A DNA stretch of 64,000 nt from Peptococcaceae bacterium BRH_c8a (GCA_000961575.1 LADP01000001.1:1-64000), one strand, 5' to 3'. Shown: positions 9,120 through 20,596, counted from the first letter of the stretch. Numbers and translations: made by a program. Notes: generated by a model from the sequence alone, not told the origin.

Positions 9120-12100
9120 TTGCTGGACTTGAACAACTTCGACCGTATTCGTATCGGTCTGGCTTCTCCCGAACTAATCCGGGAATGGTCAAACGGTGAG
9201 GTAAAAAAACCCGAGACGATCAACTACCGCACTCTGAAACCAGAGCGTGACGGATTGTTCTGCGAGCGCATTTTTGGCCCGACCCGGGACTGGGAATGCC
9301 ATTGCGGCAAATACAAGCGGGTTCGTTACAAGGGTGTGGTTTGCGACCGCTGCGGCGTTGAGGTAACGCGGTCCAAAGTGCGTAGGGAGAGGCTTGGTCA
9401 TATTGAATTGGCTGCACCCGTCTCTCATATTTGGTATTTCAAAGGCATTCCCAGTCGTTTGGGACTACTGCTGGACATGTCGCCCCGGGCGCTGGAAAAG
9501 GTGTTGTATTTTGTTTCTTATATCGTCATTGAACCAATGGATACACCGCTAATCAAGAAACAGCTGCTCACCGAAATCGAATACCGGGAATACCGGGATA
9601 AATATGGTAATAACTTTAAAGCCTTTATGGGCGCCGAAGCGATTAAGAAACTGCTGCAGGAGATTAACCTGGAAGAAATGAGCCGGGAACTGCGCCAGGA
9701 ACTGAAAGATGTTACCGGGCAGCGCAAAATCCGGGCCATCCGCCGCCTGGAGGTAGTGGAAGCTTTCCGCAAGAGCGGCAATCTCCCGGAATGGATGATC
9801 GTCGAAGTTATCCCGGTAATCCCGCCGGAACTGCGTCCTATGGTTCAATTGGATGGCGGCCGTTTTGCCACCTCCGACTTAAACGATTTATACCGCCGGG
9901 TGATTAACCGCAACAACCGGTTAAAGAGGTTATTGGATCTGGGTGCGCCGGATATCATTGTGCGTAACGAAAAGCGGATGCTTCAGGAGGCCGTGGACGC
10001 CCTCAACGACAATGGCCGCCGCGGTCGTCCGGTAACCGGTCCCGGCAACCGGCCCTTAAAATCACTCAGCGACATGCTCAAAGGCAAACAGGGCCGCTTC
10101 CGTCAGAACCTTTTGGGCAAACGGGTGGATTACTCCGGTCGTTCCGTTATCGTGGTGGGTCCCAATTTAAAGCTGCACCAATGCGGCCTGCCTAAGAACA
10201 TGGCCCTGGAATTATTTAAACCCTTTGTCATGAAAAAACTGGTTAACGACGGGTTTGCCCATAACATCAAAAGCGCCAAACGCATGGTGGAGCGGGTGCG
10301 GCCCGAAGTCTGGGATGTACTGGAAGAAGTAATTAAGGATCACCCGGTGCTGTTAAACCGGGCGCCGACCCTGCACCGCTTGGGCATCCAGGCTTTTGAG
10401 CCCGTGCTGGTGGAAGGAAAAGCCATTCAAATTCACCCTATGGTTTGTACCGCATACAATGCCGATTTCGACGGTGACCAGATGGCGGTGCACCTACCCC
10501 TATCTGCCGAAGCGCAGGCCGAGGCCAGGCTTTTAATGCTGTCATCGTATAACATACTAAACCCCAAAGACGGCCACCCGGTGGCCATTCCCACCCAGGA
10601 CATGGTGTTGGGCTGCTACTACCTGACTATGGACAAAGACGGTGACCCGGGTGAAGGCAAAATATTCTACGGCGATGAGGAAGCTATCCTTGCGTATGAT
10701 AACAATGTAATCACCCTGCACGCCAAGATCAAAGTGCGTATTAAAGGTGAGTTGGTTGAAACCACCGTGGGCCGGGTAATCTTCAATCAGGCCCTGCCCA
10801 GTGGCGAACCGTTTTTTAACAGCGTGACGGACAAAAAGTCTTTAAGTAAAATCGTGGATAACTCGTACCGCAAATATGGTTTTGCTGAAACCGGTGAACT
10901 GTTGGACGGGATTAAAAAACTGGGCTTCCAATATGCTACCAAGGGTGGGGTTACCATTGGTAATGCCGATATCATTATCCCCAAGGAGAAAAAGGGGATT
11001 CTAGCTGAGGCCGATGCCCAGGTGCAAAAAGTGGAAATACAGTACCGCCGGGGTTTAATTACCGATGATGAAAGGTACCGCAAAGTAATCGGTATTTGGA
11101 ACACCGCCACCAGAGATGTTACCGACGCCTTGGTAAAATCGTTGGATAAATTCAATCCTATTTACATGATGGCCAACTCCGGTGCCCGGGGTAACATTCA
11201 GCAGATCCGCCAGCTGGCGGGTATGCGGGGCCTGATGGCCGACCCCTCGGGTCGCATTATCGACTTACCTATTAAAGCTAACTTCCGCGAGGGTCTAACG
11301 GTGCTGGAATACTTCATTTCCACCCACGGTGCCCGCAAAGGTTTGGCGGATACCGCACTGCGTACAGCCGACTCCGGTTACCTGACCAGGCGCCTGGTGG
11401 ACGTGGCCCAGGACGTTATCGTCAGACAAATCGACTGCGGTACCGAGGAAGGAATTTACGTTGAAGAAGTTAAAGATGGCAATGAAGTCATTGAAAAGTT
11501 AGATGACCGCATCATCGGCCGGTTGGCCCGGGAGGACTTAATCCATCCCGAAACCGGCGAGGTACTCGTAGCTGAAAACGACATTATCGAACATGAACAC
11601 GCCGAAATAGTTATGGCTACCGGGATAAAAAAAGTTAAGATTCGCTCGGTATTAACCTGCAGCAGCCGTTACGGGGTATGCAGGAACTGCTACGGCCGTA
11701 ACCTGGCCACCGGAAAAACCGTTGATATCGGGGAAGCGGTAGGCATCATCGCCGCTCAATCCATCGGCGAGCCCGGTACCCAGCTGACCATGCGTACCTT
11801 CCACACCGGTGGTGTGGCCGGCGATGACATCACTCAGGGCCTGCCGCGGGTAGAGGAATTATTTGAAGCCCGTAAACCCAAGGGCCAGGCCATCATCTCC
11901 GAGGAAGTCGGCGTGGTGGAAATTCGTGAAGTTAAAGGGCGGCGGGAAATCGACATCACCGCCGACGACGGAGGCAAAAACACTTACCTGGTACCCTACG
12001 GGGCCCGTCTGAAGGTGCATAACGGTGACCGGGTGGAACTAGGTGACGAGCTAACCGAAGGTTCCGTGAACCCTCACGACCTGCTTAAAATTAAGGGCGT

Positions 12101-12599
12101 CACCAGCGTACAGGTCTACTTACTGCAGGAAGTGCAGCGGGTGTACCGGCTGCAAGGCGTGGACATCAACGACAAGCACATTGAAGTGATGATCCGCCAG
12201 ATGCTGCGCAAAGTACGGGTGGAAGAGCCCGGCGACACTCCACTCTTGACCGGCGGGCTAATCGATATTTTTGAACTGCTCGAGGAAAACAAGCGCGTGG
12301 AAGCCGAAGGCGGCGAGCCTGCTGAAGGCAAAGCAGTACTGCTGGGTATCACCAAGGCCTCCCTGGCCACCGACTCCTTCTTGTCGGCGGCATCCTTCCA
12401 GGAGACCACCCGGGTACTCACCGAGGCTGCCATCAAGGGTAAGATGGACCCGCTGCTGGGTCTGAAAGAAAACGTCATTATCGGCAAACTGGTACCGGCC
12501 GGTACCGGCATGAGCCGCTACCGCAATATAGAAATAGAAGTGGAAGGCGATAACCCCAGCAGCTACGCGCTGCCGGACGACGAACTAGTACCGGTGTAA
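9120..12599 (+). CDS. rpoC: RNA polymerase beta' subunit
   Basis: This is the beta' subunit, 1159 residues from the TTG at 9120. That start gives [18 protein letters not shown], the normal family N-terminus, and follows AAAGGAG. An in-frame ATG at 9015 would read through the intercistronic hairpins and add 35 unrelated residues. The N-terminal zinc finger ([14 protein letters not shown]), the magnesium-binding NADFDGD (residues 447-453) and the second zinc site [13 protein letters not shown] are present. The bacterial beta' trigger region is also intact. Confidence 0.97.
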   Translation: MLDLNNFDRIRIGLASPELIREWSNGEVKKPETINYRTLKPERDGLFCERIFGPTRDWECHCGKYKRVRYKGVVCDRCGVEVTRSKVRRERLGHIELAAPVSHIWYFKGIPSRLGLLLDMSPRALEKVLYFVSYIVIEPMDTPLIKKQLLTEIEYREYRDKYGNNFKAFMGAEAIKKLLQEINLEEMSRELRQELKDVTGQRKIRAIRRLEVVEAFRKSGNLPEWMIVEVIPVIPPELRPMVQLDGGRFATSDLNDLYRRVINRNNRLKRLLDLGAPDIIVRNEKRMLQEAVDALNDNGRRGRPVTGPGNRPLKSLSDMLKGKQGRFRQNLLGKRVDYSGRSVIVVGPNLKLHQCGLPKNMALELFKPFVMKKLVNDGFAHNIKSAKRMVERVRPEVWDVLEEVIKDHPVLLNRAPTLHRLGIQAFEPVLVEGKAIQIHPMVCTAYNADFDGDQMAVHLPLSAEAQAEARLLMLSSYNILNPKDGHPVAIPTQDMVLGCYYLTMDKDGDPGEGKIFYGDEEAILAYDNNVITLHAKIKVRIKGELVETTVGRVIFNQALPSGEPFFNSVTDKKSLSKIVDNSYRKYGFAETGELLDGIKKLGFQYATKGGVTIGNADIIIPKEKKGILAEADAQVQKVEIQYRRGLITDDERYRKVIGIWNTATRDVTDALVKSLDKFNPIYMMANSGARGNIQQIRQLAGMRGLMADPSGRIIDLPIKANFREGLTVLEYFISTHGARKGLADTALRTADSGYLTRRLVDVAQDVIVRQIDCGTEEGIYVEEVKDGNEVIEKLDDRIIGRLAREDLIHPETGEVLVAENDIIEHEHAEIVMATGIKKVKIRSVLTCSSRYGVCRNCYGRNLATGKTVDIGEAVGIIAAQSIGEPGTQLTMRTFHTGGVAGDDITQGLPRVEELFEARKPKGQAIISEEVGVVEIREVKGRREIDITADDGGKNTYLVPYGARLKVHNGDRVELGDELTEGSVNPHDLLKIKGVTSVQVYLLQEVQRVYRLQGVDINDKHIEVMIRQMLRKVRVEEPGDTPLLTGGLIDIFELLEENKRVEAEGGEPAEGKAVLLGITKASLATDSFLSAASFQETTRVLTEAAIKGKMDPLLGLKENVIIGKLVPAGTGMSRYRNIEIEVEGDNPSSYALPDDELVPV

Positions 12600-12608
12600 A
12601 GAAAACCG

Positions 12609-12714
12609 TGGTGCCAGGTGTTGCAAGATGGATTTGTTGCAAATCGAAGATTTGCAACAAATCCATCTTGCAACACCTGGCACCAGAGCCTACCACTTGA
12701 ACACCTGGCACCAA
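12609..12714. repeat. Family A hairpin repeat, copy A2 plus half-site
   Basis: Arms 12609-12645 and 12649-12685 are perfectly complementary over 37 bases with loop GAA. The core is the same as in other copies; the inner arm (GATGGATTTGTTGCAAATC) differs from A1. A degenerate right half-site (AACACCTGGCACCAAAG) follows at 12697-12714, after AGAGCCTACCACTT. It begins nine bases after the rpoC stop and has no T-run. Confidence 0.9.
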
Positions 12715-12730
12715 AGCCCCAGGAAAATTA

Positions 12731-12759
12731 TTGACTTTGCCAAACTGTAGAGATATAAT
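12731..12759 (+). promoter_or_regulatory. Sigma-A promoter for the str operon
   Basis: TTGACT (12731-12736) and a perfect TATAAT (12754-12759) are 17 bases apart, about 30 bases before the L7Ae-like gene. It would drive the L7Ae-like gene, rpsL, rpsG, fusA and tuf. Confidence 0.85.
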
Positions 12760-12793
12760 GTTTGAGTGTGTTGATTTCGGAGGTTGATTGGCT

Positions 12794-13042
12794 ATGCCCC
12801 AGCGCTTACAGGCAGCCAGGGAAAAGACCGTGGGCACCAAGCAAACAATTAAAGCCTTGAAGAGGGATCAGGTCAAAGCGGTCTATGTTGCCGAAAACGC
12901 CGAGAGACTCGTTATTGAACCGATTCTCGCCGCCTGCCGGGAAAAAGAAGTACCGGTGGTCCGGGTAGACTCCATGAAAACTCTGGGCAAGGCCTGCGGG
13001 ATCAAGGTAGGATGTGCATCAGCGGCTATTGTTCAGGAATAA
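12794..13042 (+). CDS. L7Ae-family ribosomal protein (YbxF-like)
   Basis: This is an 82-residue protein of the L7Ae/L30e family. Relatives in Bacillus (YbxF, RplGB) bind kink-turn RNA. Its place between rpoC and rpsL is the same as in Bacillus. I prefer the ATG at 12794 (ten bases after GGAGG) over the in-frame TTG at 12788. Conserved features include GTKQTIKALKRDQVKAVYVA, AENAERL and the hydrophobic C-terminus. Confidence 0.9.
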   Translation: MPQRLQAAREKTVGTKQTIKALKRDQVKAVYVAENAERLVIEPILAACREKEVPVVRVDSMKTLGKACGIKVGCASAAIVQE

Positions 13043-13060
13043 TAAGACATCATTAGTATC

Positions 13061-13150
13061 AGGAGTCAGGAGTCAGAAGTCAGAATGAGTTGAGAAAGAT
13101 TTCGGAGTATATTCTTTGGACATTCTGAATTCTGACTACTGAATTCTGAA
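13061..13150. repeat. Heptamer-type short tandem repeats
   Basis: AGGAGTC/AGAAGTC units are repeated at 13061-13085, and TCTGAATTCTGACTACTGAATTC units at about 13125-13150 in the opposite sense. The same words occur near 4400-4435, 24318-24372 and 38115-38155. They resemble the heptanucleotide tandem repeats long known in cyanobacteria. Confidence 0.7.
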
Positions 13151-13151
13151 T

Positions 13152-13205
13152 GCTCTGGTGCCAGGTGTTGCAAGTTGGTTTTGTTGCAACACCTGGCACC
13201 AGAGC
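13152..13205. repeat. Family A hairpin repeat, copy A3
   Basis: Arms GCTCTGGTGCCAGGTGTTG-CAA (13152-13173) and the perfect complement (13184-13205) enclose the loop GTTGGTTTTG. It lies 34 bases before the rpsL start, just upstream of its ribosome binding site. Confidence 0.9.
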
Positions 13206-13239
13206 ACAAGCTTTGACGTAAAGGAGGTGGAACAGAGAT

Positions 13240-13614
13240 ATGCCGACTATCCACCAGCTAATCAGAAAAGGCAGGGAAGCAACTGCCAAAAAATCCACCG
13301 CCCCCGCCCTGAAAGAGTGCCCCCAAAAACGGGGTGTGTGCACCAGGGTTTATACCACTACCCCTAAAAAGCCCAACTCCGCATTGCGGAAAGTGGCCAG
13401 GGTCAGGTTGACCAACGGGATCGAGGTTACCTCATATATTCCCGGTGTCGGGCACAACCTACAAGAACACTCCGTGGTTTTGGTACGTGGCGGCAGGGTA
13501 AAAGACCTTCCCGGTGTAAGATATCACATCATCAGGGGCGCCTTAGACTGCGCCGGAGTGCAAAACAGGAACCGCAGTCGTTCCAAGTACGGCTCCAAAA
13601 AACCTAAGAAATAA
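13240..13614 (+). CDS. rpsL: 30S ribosomal protein S12
   Basis: S12 sits at the decoding centre. The 124-residue protein starts [12 protein letters not shown] and carries the conserved [13 protein letters not shown] and [14 protein letters not shown] loops. The lysine that is often changed in streptomycin-resistant strains is wild type in the first loop. ATG follows AAAGGAGGTGG. Confidence 0.98.
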   Translation: MPTIHQLIRKGREATAKKSTAPALKECPQKRGVCTRVYTTTPKKPNSALRKVARVRLTNGIEVTSYIPGVGHNLQEHSVVLVRGGRVKDLPGVRYHIIRGALDCAGVQNRNRSRSKYGSKKPKK

Positions 13615-13709
13615 ACATCGCTAATTGCTGTTACTTACCTTATAAATACTATACTTTGATGCCGGATATGCCGGTGAATTTTTAACCTTGATGCAAAGGG
13701 GGGAAAAGA

Positions 13710-14180
13710 ATGCCCAGAAGAGGTGCAGCGCCCAAACGATATGTTATGCCCGACCCAGTTTATAGCAGCAAGGTACTCACCAAGCTGATCAACCAGATTA
13801 TGAACGATGGCAAAAGAAGCGTTGCCGAAAAGGTTTGCTACAACGCTTTTGAAATCATACGTGAAAAAACCGGTAAGGATCCGTTGGAAGTTTTCGAAGC
13901 GGCTATGAAAAACGTGATGCCGGTTTTAGAAGTTAAAGCTCGTCGCGTAGGTGGTGCCAACTATCAGGTGCCTATCGAAGTAAGACCCGAACGCAGACAC
14001 ACGCTGGCAATCCGCTGGATTACCACGTACGCCCGTAATCGCGGTGGTAAAAGCATGGAAGGCCGCCTGGCCGAAGAATTAATGGAAGCGGCCAATAACA
14101 CCGGCCCGTCTGTGAAACGGAAAGAAGATACGCATAAAATGGCTGAGGCCAACAAGGCTTTTGCTCACTATAGGTGGTAG
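13710..14180 (+). CDS. rpsG: 30S ribosomal protein S7
   Basis: S7 starts assembly of the 3' domain of 16S rRNA. The 156-residue length and the [18 protein letters not shown] start are typical. It is 95 bases after rpsL; this gap has a weak promoter-like pair (TTGCTG and TATACT, 19 bases apart). ATG follows GGGGGGAAAAGA. Confidence 0.98.
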   Translation: MPRRGAAPKRYVMPDPVYSSKVLTKLINQIMNDGKRSVAEKVCYNAFEIIREKTGKDPLEVFEAAMKNVMPVLEVKARRVGGANYQVPIEVRPERRHTLAIRWITTYARNRGGKSMEGRLAEELMEAANNTGPSVKRKEDTHKMAEANKAFAHYRW

Positions 14181-14195
14181 TAAAGGGGGGTCTTT

Positions 14196-16268
14196 ATGGC
14201 GAGGCAATTTCCGCTGGACAAAACACGTAATATAGGGATCATGGCCCACATCGACGCCGGAAAGACCACCACCACCGAACGTATCCTGTTCTATACCGGC
14301 AGGGTGCATAAACTGGGGGAAGTTCATGACGGTGCGGCAACGATGGACTGGATGGTTCAGGAGCAGGAGCGGGGCATTACCATTACCTCTGCTGCGACGT
14401 CGTGCCAATGGCGGGATTATGTGATTAACATCATTGACACACCCGGGCACGTGGACTTTACCGTTGAGGTGGAACGTTCGCTCCGGGTGCTTGATGGAGC
14501 CGTCGCGGTATTTTGTTCGGTGGGCGGCGTGGAGCCGCAGTCCGAAACAGTGTGGCGGCAGGCAGACAAGTACAGGGTACCCCGGATTGCTTACATTAAT
14601 AAGATGGACCGTATCGGGGCCGACTTTTTCAGTGGTCTGGAAATGATGATTAAAAGGCTGGGTGCCAACCCGATAGCGTTGCAAATACCCATCGGCGTGG
14701 AAGAAAATTTCACCGGCGTGGTGGATTTAATCCGCAACAAGTGCATCCGGTATGTTGACGATCTTGGCACCACCAGTGAAGAATCAGAGATTCCTGCAGA
14801 CATGGTGGAAGTTGTCGCCGAGTACCGGGAAAAGCTGCTGGAAGCGGTGGCCGAATTTGATGATGATTTAATGAACAAATACCTGGACGGGGAAGAACTT
14901 GACCCCGCAGAAATCAAGGCTGCTCTTCGTAAAGCCACTCTGGCGGTTAAAATCGTGCCCGTACTATGCGGGTCATCATTCAAGAACAAAGGGGTGCAGC
15001 CCCTGTTAGACGCCATTATAGATTACATGCCGGCACCATCCGATGTGCCCGCCATTAGGGGCATCCACCCCGACAGCGGCGAGGAGGATATCCGCGAAGC
15101 CGGCGACGATAAGCCCTTTTCAGCTCTGGCGTTTAAAATTATGACCGACCCTTACGTGGGTAAACTTACTTATTTTAGAGTCTATTCCGGCGTAATCGCT
15201 AGCGGTTCTTATGTCCTAAACTCCACCAAGAACAAGCGGGAACGCATTGGCCGCATCCTAAGGATGCACGCCAATCACCGGGAAGAAGTCAAGGAAATAT
15301 ACGCCGGTGATATAGTGGCCGCCGTGGGCTTAAAAGATACCACTACCGGTGACACGCTGTGCGTAGACAAATTCCCCATTCTGCTAGAGGCGATGGAGTT
15401 TCCGGAACCCGTTATATCAGTAGCCATTGAGCCCAATACCAAAGCCGACCAGGATAAAATGGGCGTGGCGCTGCAGAAACTCGGTGAGGAAGATCCCACC
15501 TTCAAGGTGCACACCGACGTCGAAACCGGGCAAACCATTATCCGGGGGATGGGCGAATTACACCTGGAAATTATCGTAGACCGGCTGCTGCGGGAATTTA
15601 AGGTCGGGGCGTCTGTAGGCAAACCGCAGGTGGCTTACAAAGAAACAATCCGGAAAAAAGCCAAATCCGAGGGCAAATTCATTCGCCAGTCCGGTGGCCG
15701 TGGCCAGTACGGCCACGTGGTTATCGAAGTGGAGCCCGCCGAACCCGGTACCGGGTTTGAATTTATCAACAAAATTGTGGGTGGGGCTATTCCCAAGGAG
15801 TACATTTCTCCGGTAGAAAACGGTATCCGTGAGGCCCTTAATAACGGTGTGCTGGCTTCCTACCCGCTGGTGGACGTGCGAGCCACGCTGCTGGACGGCT
15901 CCTACCACGATGTGGACTCTTCCGAAATGGCCTTCAAAATTGCCGGGAGTATGGCACTGCAAAGCGCAGCCAAAAAAGCCGGCGCCATGCTGCTGGAACC
16001 GACGATGAAAGTGGAAATAGTAGTTATGGATGAGTACATGGGAGACGTTATCGGCGACATTAACTCCCGCCGGGGACGCATCGAAGAGATGGAACCTCGG
16101 GGCGTCAACCAGGTAATTCACGGCTATGTGCCCTTATCCGAAATGTTTGGGTATGCTACCGAACTAAGATCCCGGACCCAAGGGCGAGGCACCTACACCA
16201 TGCAGTTTGATCACTATGAAGAAGTGCCGTCAAGCATAGCCGAGAGTATAGCAACCAAGCGAGCATAG
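14196..16268 (+). CDS. fusA: Elongation factor G
   Basis: EF-G is the translocation GTPase. The 690-residue protein has the P-loop [21 protein letters not shown] and the full set of five domains. It starts 15 bases after rpsG. ATG follows AAAGGGGGG. Nothing unusual is visible. Confidence 0.99.
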   Translation: MARQFPLDKTRNIGIMAHIDAGKTTTTERILFYTGRVHKLGEVHDGAATMDWMVQEQERGITITSAATSCQWRDYVINIIDTPGHVDFTVEVERSLRVLDGAVAVFCSVGGVEPQSETVWRQADKYRVPRIAYINKMDRIGADFFSGLEMMIKRLGANPIALQIPIGVEENFTGVVDLIRNKCIRYVDDLGTTSEESEIPADMVEVVAEYREKLLEAVAEFDDDLMNKYLDGEELDPAEIKAALRKATLAVKIVPVLCGSSFKNKGVQPLLDAIIDYMPAPSDVPAIRGIHPDSGEEDIREAGDDKPFSALAFKIMTDPYVGKLTYFRVYSGVIASGSYVLNSTKNKRERIGRILRMHANHREEVKEIYAGDIVAAVGLKDTTTGDTLCVDKFPILLEAMEFPEPVISVAIEPNTKADQDKMGVALQKLGEEDPTFKVHTDVETGQTIIRGMGELHLEIIVDRLLREFKVGASVGKPQVAYKETIRKKAKSEGKFIRQSGGRGQYGHVVIEVEPAEPGTGFEFINKIVGGAIPKEYISPVENGIREALNNGVLASYPLVDVRATLLDGSYHDVDSSEMAFKIAGSMALQSAAKKAGAMLLEPTMKVEIVVMDEYMGDVIGDINSRRGRIEEMEPRGVNQVIHGYVPLSEMFGYATELRSRTQGRGTYTMQFDHYEEVPSSIAESIATKRA

Positions 16269-16340
16269 CAGAATATGTAAAAAGTTAAAGATTTAAAGTT
16301 TACAAAGATGTTAAAGGATTTGAGGAGGAATCAAAACCCA

Positions 16341-17543
16341 ATGGCAAAAGCTAAATTTGAGCGGAATAAACCGCACTTGAACATCGGCACCATCGGCCAC
16401 GTCGACCACGGCAAAACTACCCTGACCGCAGCTATCACCACCGTGCTGTCCACCGTAGGCGGAGCCACCGTTAAGAAATACGACGAAATCGACAACGCCC
16501 CGGAAGAGCGTGAGCGCGGCATTACCATCAACACCGCCCACGTCGAATACGAAACCACCAACCGCCACTACGCGCACGTTGACTGCCCGGGCCACGCCGA
16601 CTACATCAAAAACATGATCACCGGCGCCGCGCAGATGGACGGCTCCATCCTGGTAGTATCGGCCGCCGACGGCCCCATGCCCCAGACCCGTGAGCACATC
16701 CTGCTCTCCCGTCAGGTGGGCGTGCCCTACATCGTAGTCTACCTGAACAAAGCCGACATGGTTGACGACGAAGAGCTGCTGGAACTGGTCGACATGGAAG
16801 TACGCGACCTGCTAAACATTTATGAATTCCCCGGCGACGATACTCCCATCATCACCGGCTCCGCCCTAAAGGCGCTGGAATGCGGCTGCGGCAAACGCGA
16901 ATGTGACTGGTGCAAGAGCATCTGGGAACTAATGGACGCCGTCGACGAATACATTCCCAACCCCGAACGTGACGTCGACAAGCCGTTCCTGATGCCCGTA
17001 GAAGATGTATTCACCATCACCGGACGCGGCACCGTGGCCACCGGTCGTATCGAGCGCGGTCTGGTTAAGACCGGCGAAGAAATCGAAATCGTAGGTCTGA
17101 TGGATAAACCACGCAAGACCGTCGTCACCGGCGTGGAAATGTTCCGCAAAATCCTTGACCGCGGTGAGGCCGGCGACAACGTTGGCTGCCTGCTGCGCGG
17201 CGTAGATCGCAAAGAGATTGAGCGCGGCCAAGTGCTCGCCAAGCCCGGCAGCATTAAGCCACACACCAAGTACAACGCCGAAGTATACGTCCTGACCAAA
17301 GAAGAGGGTGGCCGGCACACTCCGTTCTTTAACGGTTACCGTCCGCAGTTCTACTTCCGTACCACCGACGTAACCGGCATCGTCCAGTTGCCCGATGGCG
17401 TGGAAATGGTCATGCCCGGCGACAACATCAAGGTAGATATTGAGTTAATCACCCCCATCGCCATCGAGGAAGGCTTGCGTTTCGCCATCCGTGAAGGTGG
17501 CCGTACTGTGGGCGCCGGCGTTGTTACCGGCATTAATGAGTAA
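16341..17543 (+). CDS. tuf: Elongation factor Tu (copy 2, complete)
   Basis: Complete EF-Tu of 400 residues. The ATG at 16341 gives [20 protein letters not shown] and follows GAGGAGG; an earlier in-frame ATG at 16308 overlaps that site. It has [17 protein letters not shown] and NKAD. From 16729 to 17543 it appears base-for-base the same as the partial copy at the left edge; after the stop codon the two differ. Confidence 0.99.
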   Translation: MAKAKFERNKPHLNIGTIGHVDHGKTTLTAAITTVLSTVGGATVKKYDEIDNAPEERERGITINTAHVEYETTNRHYAHVDCPGHADYIKNMITGAAQMDGSILVVSAADGPMPQTREHILLSRQVGVPYIVVYLNKADMVDDEELLELVDMEVRDLLNIYEFPGDDTPIITGSALKALECGCGKRECDWCKSIWELMDAVDEYIPNPERDVDKPFLMPVEDVFTITGRGTVATGRIERGLVKTGEEIEIVGLMDKPRKTVVTGVEMFRKILDRGEAGDNVGCLLRGVDRKEIERGQVLAKPGSIKPHTKYNAEVYVLTKEEGGRHTPFFNGYRPQFYFRTTDVTGIVQLPDGVEMVMPGDNIKVDIELITPIAIEEGLRFAIREGGRTVGAGVVTGINE

Positions 17544-17584
17544 AACGCAAAGCCCGCATCTCGGGGTGAAAGGAGGCCAGCGCA

Positions 17585-17893
17585 TTGAAAAGTCAAAAAA
17601 TCCGTATTCGGCTTAAAGCGTACGACCACAACATGCTGGACCAGTCGGCCCAGAAAATAGTCGATACCGCCCGCCGGACCGGTGCTTCCGTGGCCGGGCC
17701 CGTGCCGCTGCCAACGGAGAAAAACATTTATACCATATTGCGCTCCCCGCATGTTAATAAAGACTCGCGGGAACAGTTTGAGATGAGGACCCATAAACGC
17801 CTCATCGATATCATGGAACCCACTCCCAAGACGGTGGACGCGCTGATGCGCCTTGACCTGCCCGCCGGGGTGGATATTGAGATTAAGCTTTAG
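17585..17893 (+). CDS. rpsJ: 30S ribosomal protein S10
   Basis: S10 (102 residues) opens the S10 operon and also serves in transcription antitermination with NusB. It has [11 protein letters not shown] and the conserved C-terminal [22 protein letters not shown]. The start is TTG at 17585, eight bases after AAAGGAGG. It is 41 bases after tuf without a visible terminator, so str and S10 operons may be co-transcribed. Confidence 0.97.
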   Translation: MKSQKIRIRLKAYDHNMLDQSAQKIVDTARRTGASVAGPVPLPTEKNIYTILRSPHVNKDSREQFEMRTHKRLIDIMEPTPKTVDALMRLDLPAGVDIEIKL

Positions 17894-17899
17894 CGGAAT

Positions 17900-17989
17900 G
17901 GGGACACACCCGCTGAAGTTTGGGTATTCCTTTGAGGAAGGGAATGTCCCCGATTGAATGGGTATTCCTCTGAAGAAGGGAATGTCCCC
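17900..17989. repeat. Family D structured repeat, copy D1 plus half copy
   Basis: A unit of 52 bases is bounded by GGGGACA (17900) and TGTCCCC (to 17951). Inside are two small hairpins, ACCC..GGGT and TTCC..GGAA. A second, 5'-truncated unit (GGGTATTCC to TGTCCCC) ends at 17989. Other copies lie at 26744-26921 and 29779-29960, all inside ribosomal operons. Confidence 0.8.
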
Positions 17990-18008
17990 GAATTAAGATT
18001 AAGAAAAG

Positions 18009-18126
18009 CTGCCCTGAAGGGGTCACGTTCGCCGAGAACAGCGAAAGTGGATGCCCGGTGAACCGCTGACGATGCGCATTAGCCTTCGAAAAGCAAGCAG
18101 ACTTCGGGAAGGCTCGGGAGGTGCGA
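18009..18126 (+). promoter_or_regulatory. Possible structured mRNA leader of rplC
   Basis: The 140 bases before rplC hold consecutive stems: CCC-TGAA-GGG, GTTC-GCCGA-GAAC, CAGCG (18039) with CGCTG (18064) enclosing CGG-TGAA-CCG, and AGCCTTC with GAAGGCT (about 18081-18113). It runs into the ribosome binding site GGGAGGTG. This may be an autoregulatory leader; I do not recognise a known class. Confidence 0.45.
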
Positions 18127-18132
18127 TGAACG

Positions 18133-18759
18133 ATGAAGACCATACTAGGTAAAAAGGTTGGCATGACTCAAATTTTTACTGAAAACGGTGAATCTGTACC
18201 GGTAACGGTAATTGAGGCCGGCCCGTGTGTTGTAGTACAGAAAAAGTTATCCGAACAAGACGGATACCATGCCGTCCAACTGGGTTATGGCGAAAAGCGG
18301 GAAAACCTGTTCAATAAACCCCAAAAAGGCCATTACGCCAAGGCGGGTGTGAAGCCCCGGCGTTACTTGCGGGAAGTGCGTGTCGAAGACGCAGCAGGTT
18401 ATGAGGTAGGGCAAGAAATTAATGTGGATATATTTGCTCCCGGCGAACGGGTAGATGTGGTCGGCATTTCCAAGGGGAAAGGTTTTACCGGCGGCATCAA
18501 ACGCCACGGATTCCACCGCGGCCCCATGACCCACGGTTCCAAATATCACCGCAGGCCCGGTTCACTGGGTCCCAAGGGCCCGGCCCGAGTATTTAAAGGC
18601 CGTAAATTACCCGGCCATCATGGCGCCGCAAGGATAACCGTGCAAAACCTGGAAGTAATCCGGGTGGAAGCCGGGCAAAACCTGCTGGCTATCCGGGGAG
18701 CCGTTCCGGGTCCGCGGGGCGGGTTGCTGACTATTAAACGCTCCGTCAAGTCCCGGTAG
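18133..18759 (+). CDS. rplC: 50S ribosomal protein L3
   Basis: L3 is an early assembly protein near the peptidyl transferase centre. The 208-residue protein starts [19 protein letters not shown] and has [20 protein letters not shown], with the conserved loop glutamine region replaced only conservatively. ATG follows GGGAGGTG. Confidence 0.97.
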   Translation: MKTILGKKVGMTQIFTENGESVPVTVIEAGPCVVVQKKLSEQDGYHAVQLGYGEKRENLFNKPQKGHYAKAGVKPRRYLREVRVEDAAGYEVGQEINVDIFAPGERVDVVGISKGKGFTGGIKRHGFHRGPMTHGSKYHRRPGSLGPKGPARVFKGRKLPGHHGAARITVQNLEVIRVEAGQNLLAIRGAVPGPRGGLLTIKRSVKSR

Positions 18760-18789
18760 CGGCGGCGCAGCGAAAGGAGGAAGTTACGC

Positions 18790-19413
18790 ATGCCCAAAGT
18801 TGCCATATACAACGTAAACGGTGAACAGGTCGGGGAACTGGACTTAAGCGACGCCATATTCGGCGTAGCAGTGCACCAGCAGGCTCTGTTCGATGTGGTT
18901 ACCATGCACCAAGCCAGCAAACGGCGGGGCACCCATGATACCAAAACCAGGGCCGAGGTTAGCGGCGGCGGTAAAAAGCCGTGGCGCCAAAAAGGTACCG
19001 GCCGCGCCCGGCACGGCACCATTCGTTCCCCCATCTGGCGGGGCGGTGGCATCGTGTTTGGCCCGCACCCCAGGGACTACAGTTACCAGATTCCTAAAAA
19101 AGTACGTCGGCTGGCCATGCGGTCGGCCCTGTCATCCAAGGTGGAAGGCGGCAGCATCGTGGTACTGGAAGAACTGGCCATGGAAACGCCTAAAACCAAG
19201 GACATGGTTAAAATTCTGGATAATCTGAAGGTTAACAACAAGGTACTGGTTGTTACCGCCGACAAAGATGAGACCGTCTTCAAGTCGGCCCGCAACATCC
19301 CCGGCGTTAAGCCGCTCAGCGTACCTGGCCTGAACGTATACGACCTTTTAAACCACACTACGCTGGTTATTACCAGGGACGCGGTGGCCAGGGTCGAGGA
19401 GGTGTTCGCATAA
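18790..19413 (+). CDS. rplD: 50S ribosomal protein L4
   Basis: L4 lines the exit tunnel. The 207-residue protein has the conserved loop [18 protein letters not shown] and [16 protein letters not shown] follows AAAGGAGG 30 bases after rplC. Its stop codon shares one base with the rplW start. Confidence 0.97.
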   Translation: MPKVAIYNVNGEQVGELDLSDAIFGVAVHQQALFDVVTMHQASKRRGTHDTKTRAEVSGGGKKPWRQKGTGRARHGTIRSPIWRGGGIVFGPHPRDYSYQIPKKVRRLAMRSALSSKVEGGSIVVLEELAMETPKTKDMVKILDNLKVNNKVLVVTADKDETVFKSARNIPGVKPLSVPGLNVYDLLNHTTLVITRDAVARVEEVFA

Positions 19414-19700
19414 TGGAGAATCCCAGGGATATTATCAGAAAACCGGTGGTCACAGAAAAAAGCACCGCCCTGCTGGAGGAAAACAAGTACACCTTTATCG
19501 TTGACCCCAGAGCGAATAAGATTGAAATCCGCAATGCGGTGGAAGAACTGTTTAACGTTAAGGTCGACGAAGTGCGCACTATGCGGGTGAAGGGTAAGTT
19601 TAAGCGGGTGCGCAACCGCTGGGGTAAAACCCCGGAAGTAAAAAAAGCCATCGTCACCCTTAAACCAGGCAGTAAAATCCAACTGTTTGAGGGTATGTAG
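19413..19700 (+). CDS. rplW: 50S ribosomal protein L23
   Basis: L23 lies at the tunnel exit and docks trigger factor and SRP. The 95-residue protein has [18 protein letters not shown] and the GRxxRxKxxxVTL-type C-terminal strand. It starts at the last base of the rplD stop (TAATG), so translation is coupled. Confidence 0.97.
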   Translation: MENPRDIIRKPVVTEKSTALLEENKYTFIVDPRANKIEIRNAVEELFNVKVDEVRTMRVKGKFKRVRNRWGKTPEVKKAIVTLKPGSKIQLFEGM

Positions 19701-19705
19701 CACAA

Positions 19706-19740
19706 ATTCGAGGTTCGAAATTCGAGATTCGAGATTCGAA
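19706..19740. repeat. TTCGA-rich short repeat
   Basis: The word ATTCGAG/GTTCGAA is repeated about four times in 35 bases and contains several overlapping palindromes (TTCGAA). It fills the otherwise short rplW-rplB spacer. Confidence 0.6.
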
Positions 19741-19765
19741 CAGCGAATAGAAGGAGGGAAACCAG

Positions 19766-20596
19766 GTGGGGATTAAAAAGTTTAAGCCGACATCTCCAGG
19801 CCGGAGGTTCGTGACGGTGTCAACCTTCGAGGAAGTCACCACCAACGAACCGGAAAAGTCCCTGCTGGAACCGCTAAAGAAACAAAGCGGCAGGAATGCC
19901 AGCGGTAGGATCACTGTTCGGCACCGCGGCGGCGGCCATAAACGCAAGTACCGGATTATCGATTTCAAACGGGACAAAGACGGCATCCCGGCCAAAGTGG
20001 CCAGCATTGAGTACGACCCCAACCGTTCGGCCAGGATTGCTCTCTTACATTACGCCGACGGGGAGAAAAGATACATTTTGGCCCCGGCGGGTCTAAAGAC
20101 GGGCCAGCTTATTGAATCCGGCCCGGAAGCCGACATCAAGGTGGGCAACGCCCTGCCTCTGCGCAACATCCCGTTGGGTACCATGATTCATAACCTTGAA
20201 TTGCACCCCGGGGCCGGCGGTCAGTTGGTACGTTCGGCCGGCACATCAGCCCAGTTGATGGCCAAAGAGGGCAAGTACGCCCACATCCGGATGCCTTCGG
20301 GCGAAATGCGCCTGCTCCTGCAGGTCTGCCGGGCCACCATCGGCCAGGTGGGTAATACGGACCATGAAAATATCAGTATTGGTAAAGCCGGGCGTAAACG
20401 CTGGATGGGCATCAGACCTACAGTACGTGGCGTAGTTATGAACCCGGTAGATCACCCGCACGGTGGCGGCGAGGGTCGTTCACCCATCGGCAGGAACCCG
20501 GTTACTCCTTGGGGCAAGCCGGCACTGGGTGCACGGACAAGAAAGAAAAAGAAACCTAGCGATAGGCTGATTGTCAAACGCCGCGGTAAGAAGTAG
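19766..20596 (+). CDS. rplB: 50S ribosomal protein L2
   Basis: L2 is essential for subunit joining and peptidyl transfer. The 276-residue protein has [22 protein letters not shown], including the key histidine of DHPHGGG. It starts with GTG at 19766 after AAGGAGGG. Confidence 0.98.
   Translation: MGIKKFKPTSPGRRFVTVSTFEEVTTNEPEKSLLEPLKKQSGRNASGRITVRHRGGGHKRKYRIIDFKRDKDGIPAKVASIEYDPNRSARIALLHYADGEKRYILAPAGLKTGQLIESGPEADIKVGNALPLRNIPLGTMIHNLELHPGAGGQLVRSAGTSAQLMAKEGKYAHIRMPSGEMRLLLQVCRATIGQVGNTDHENISIGKAGRKRWMGIRPTVRGVVMNPVDHPHGGGEGRSPIGRNPVTPWGKPALGARTRKKKKPSDRLIVKRRGKK

Noticed and set aside
12609-12685. Family A hairpin A2 as the rpoC terminator
   Set aside because: The stem is very stable but has no T-run, and other copies lie inside operons where termination would be harmful; a partial effect remains possible.
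18040-18070. T-box-like word (GGTGAACCGCTGA) before rplC
   Set aside because: The full T-box TGGNACC context and a terminator are missing, and rplC is not a T-box target.
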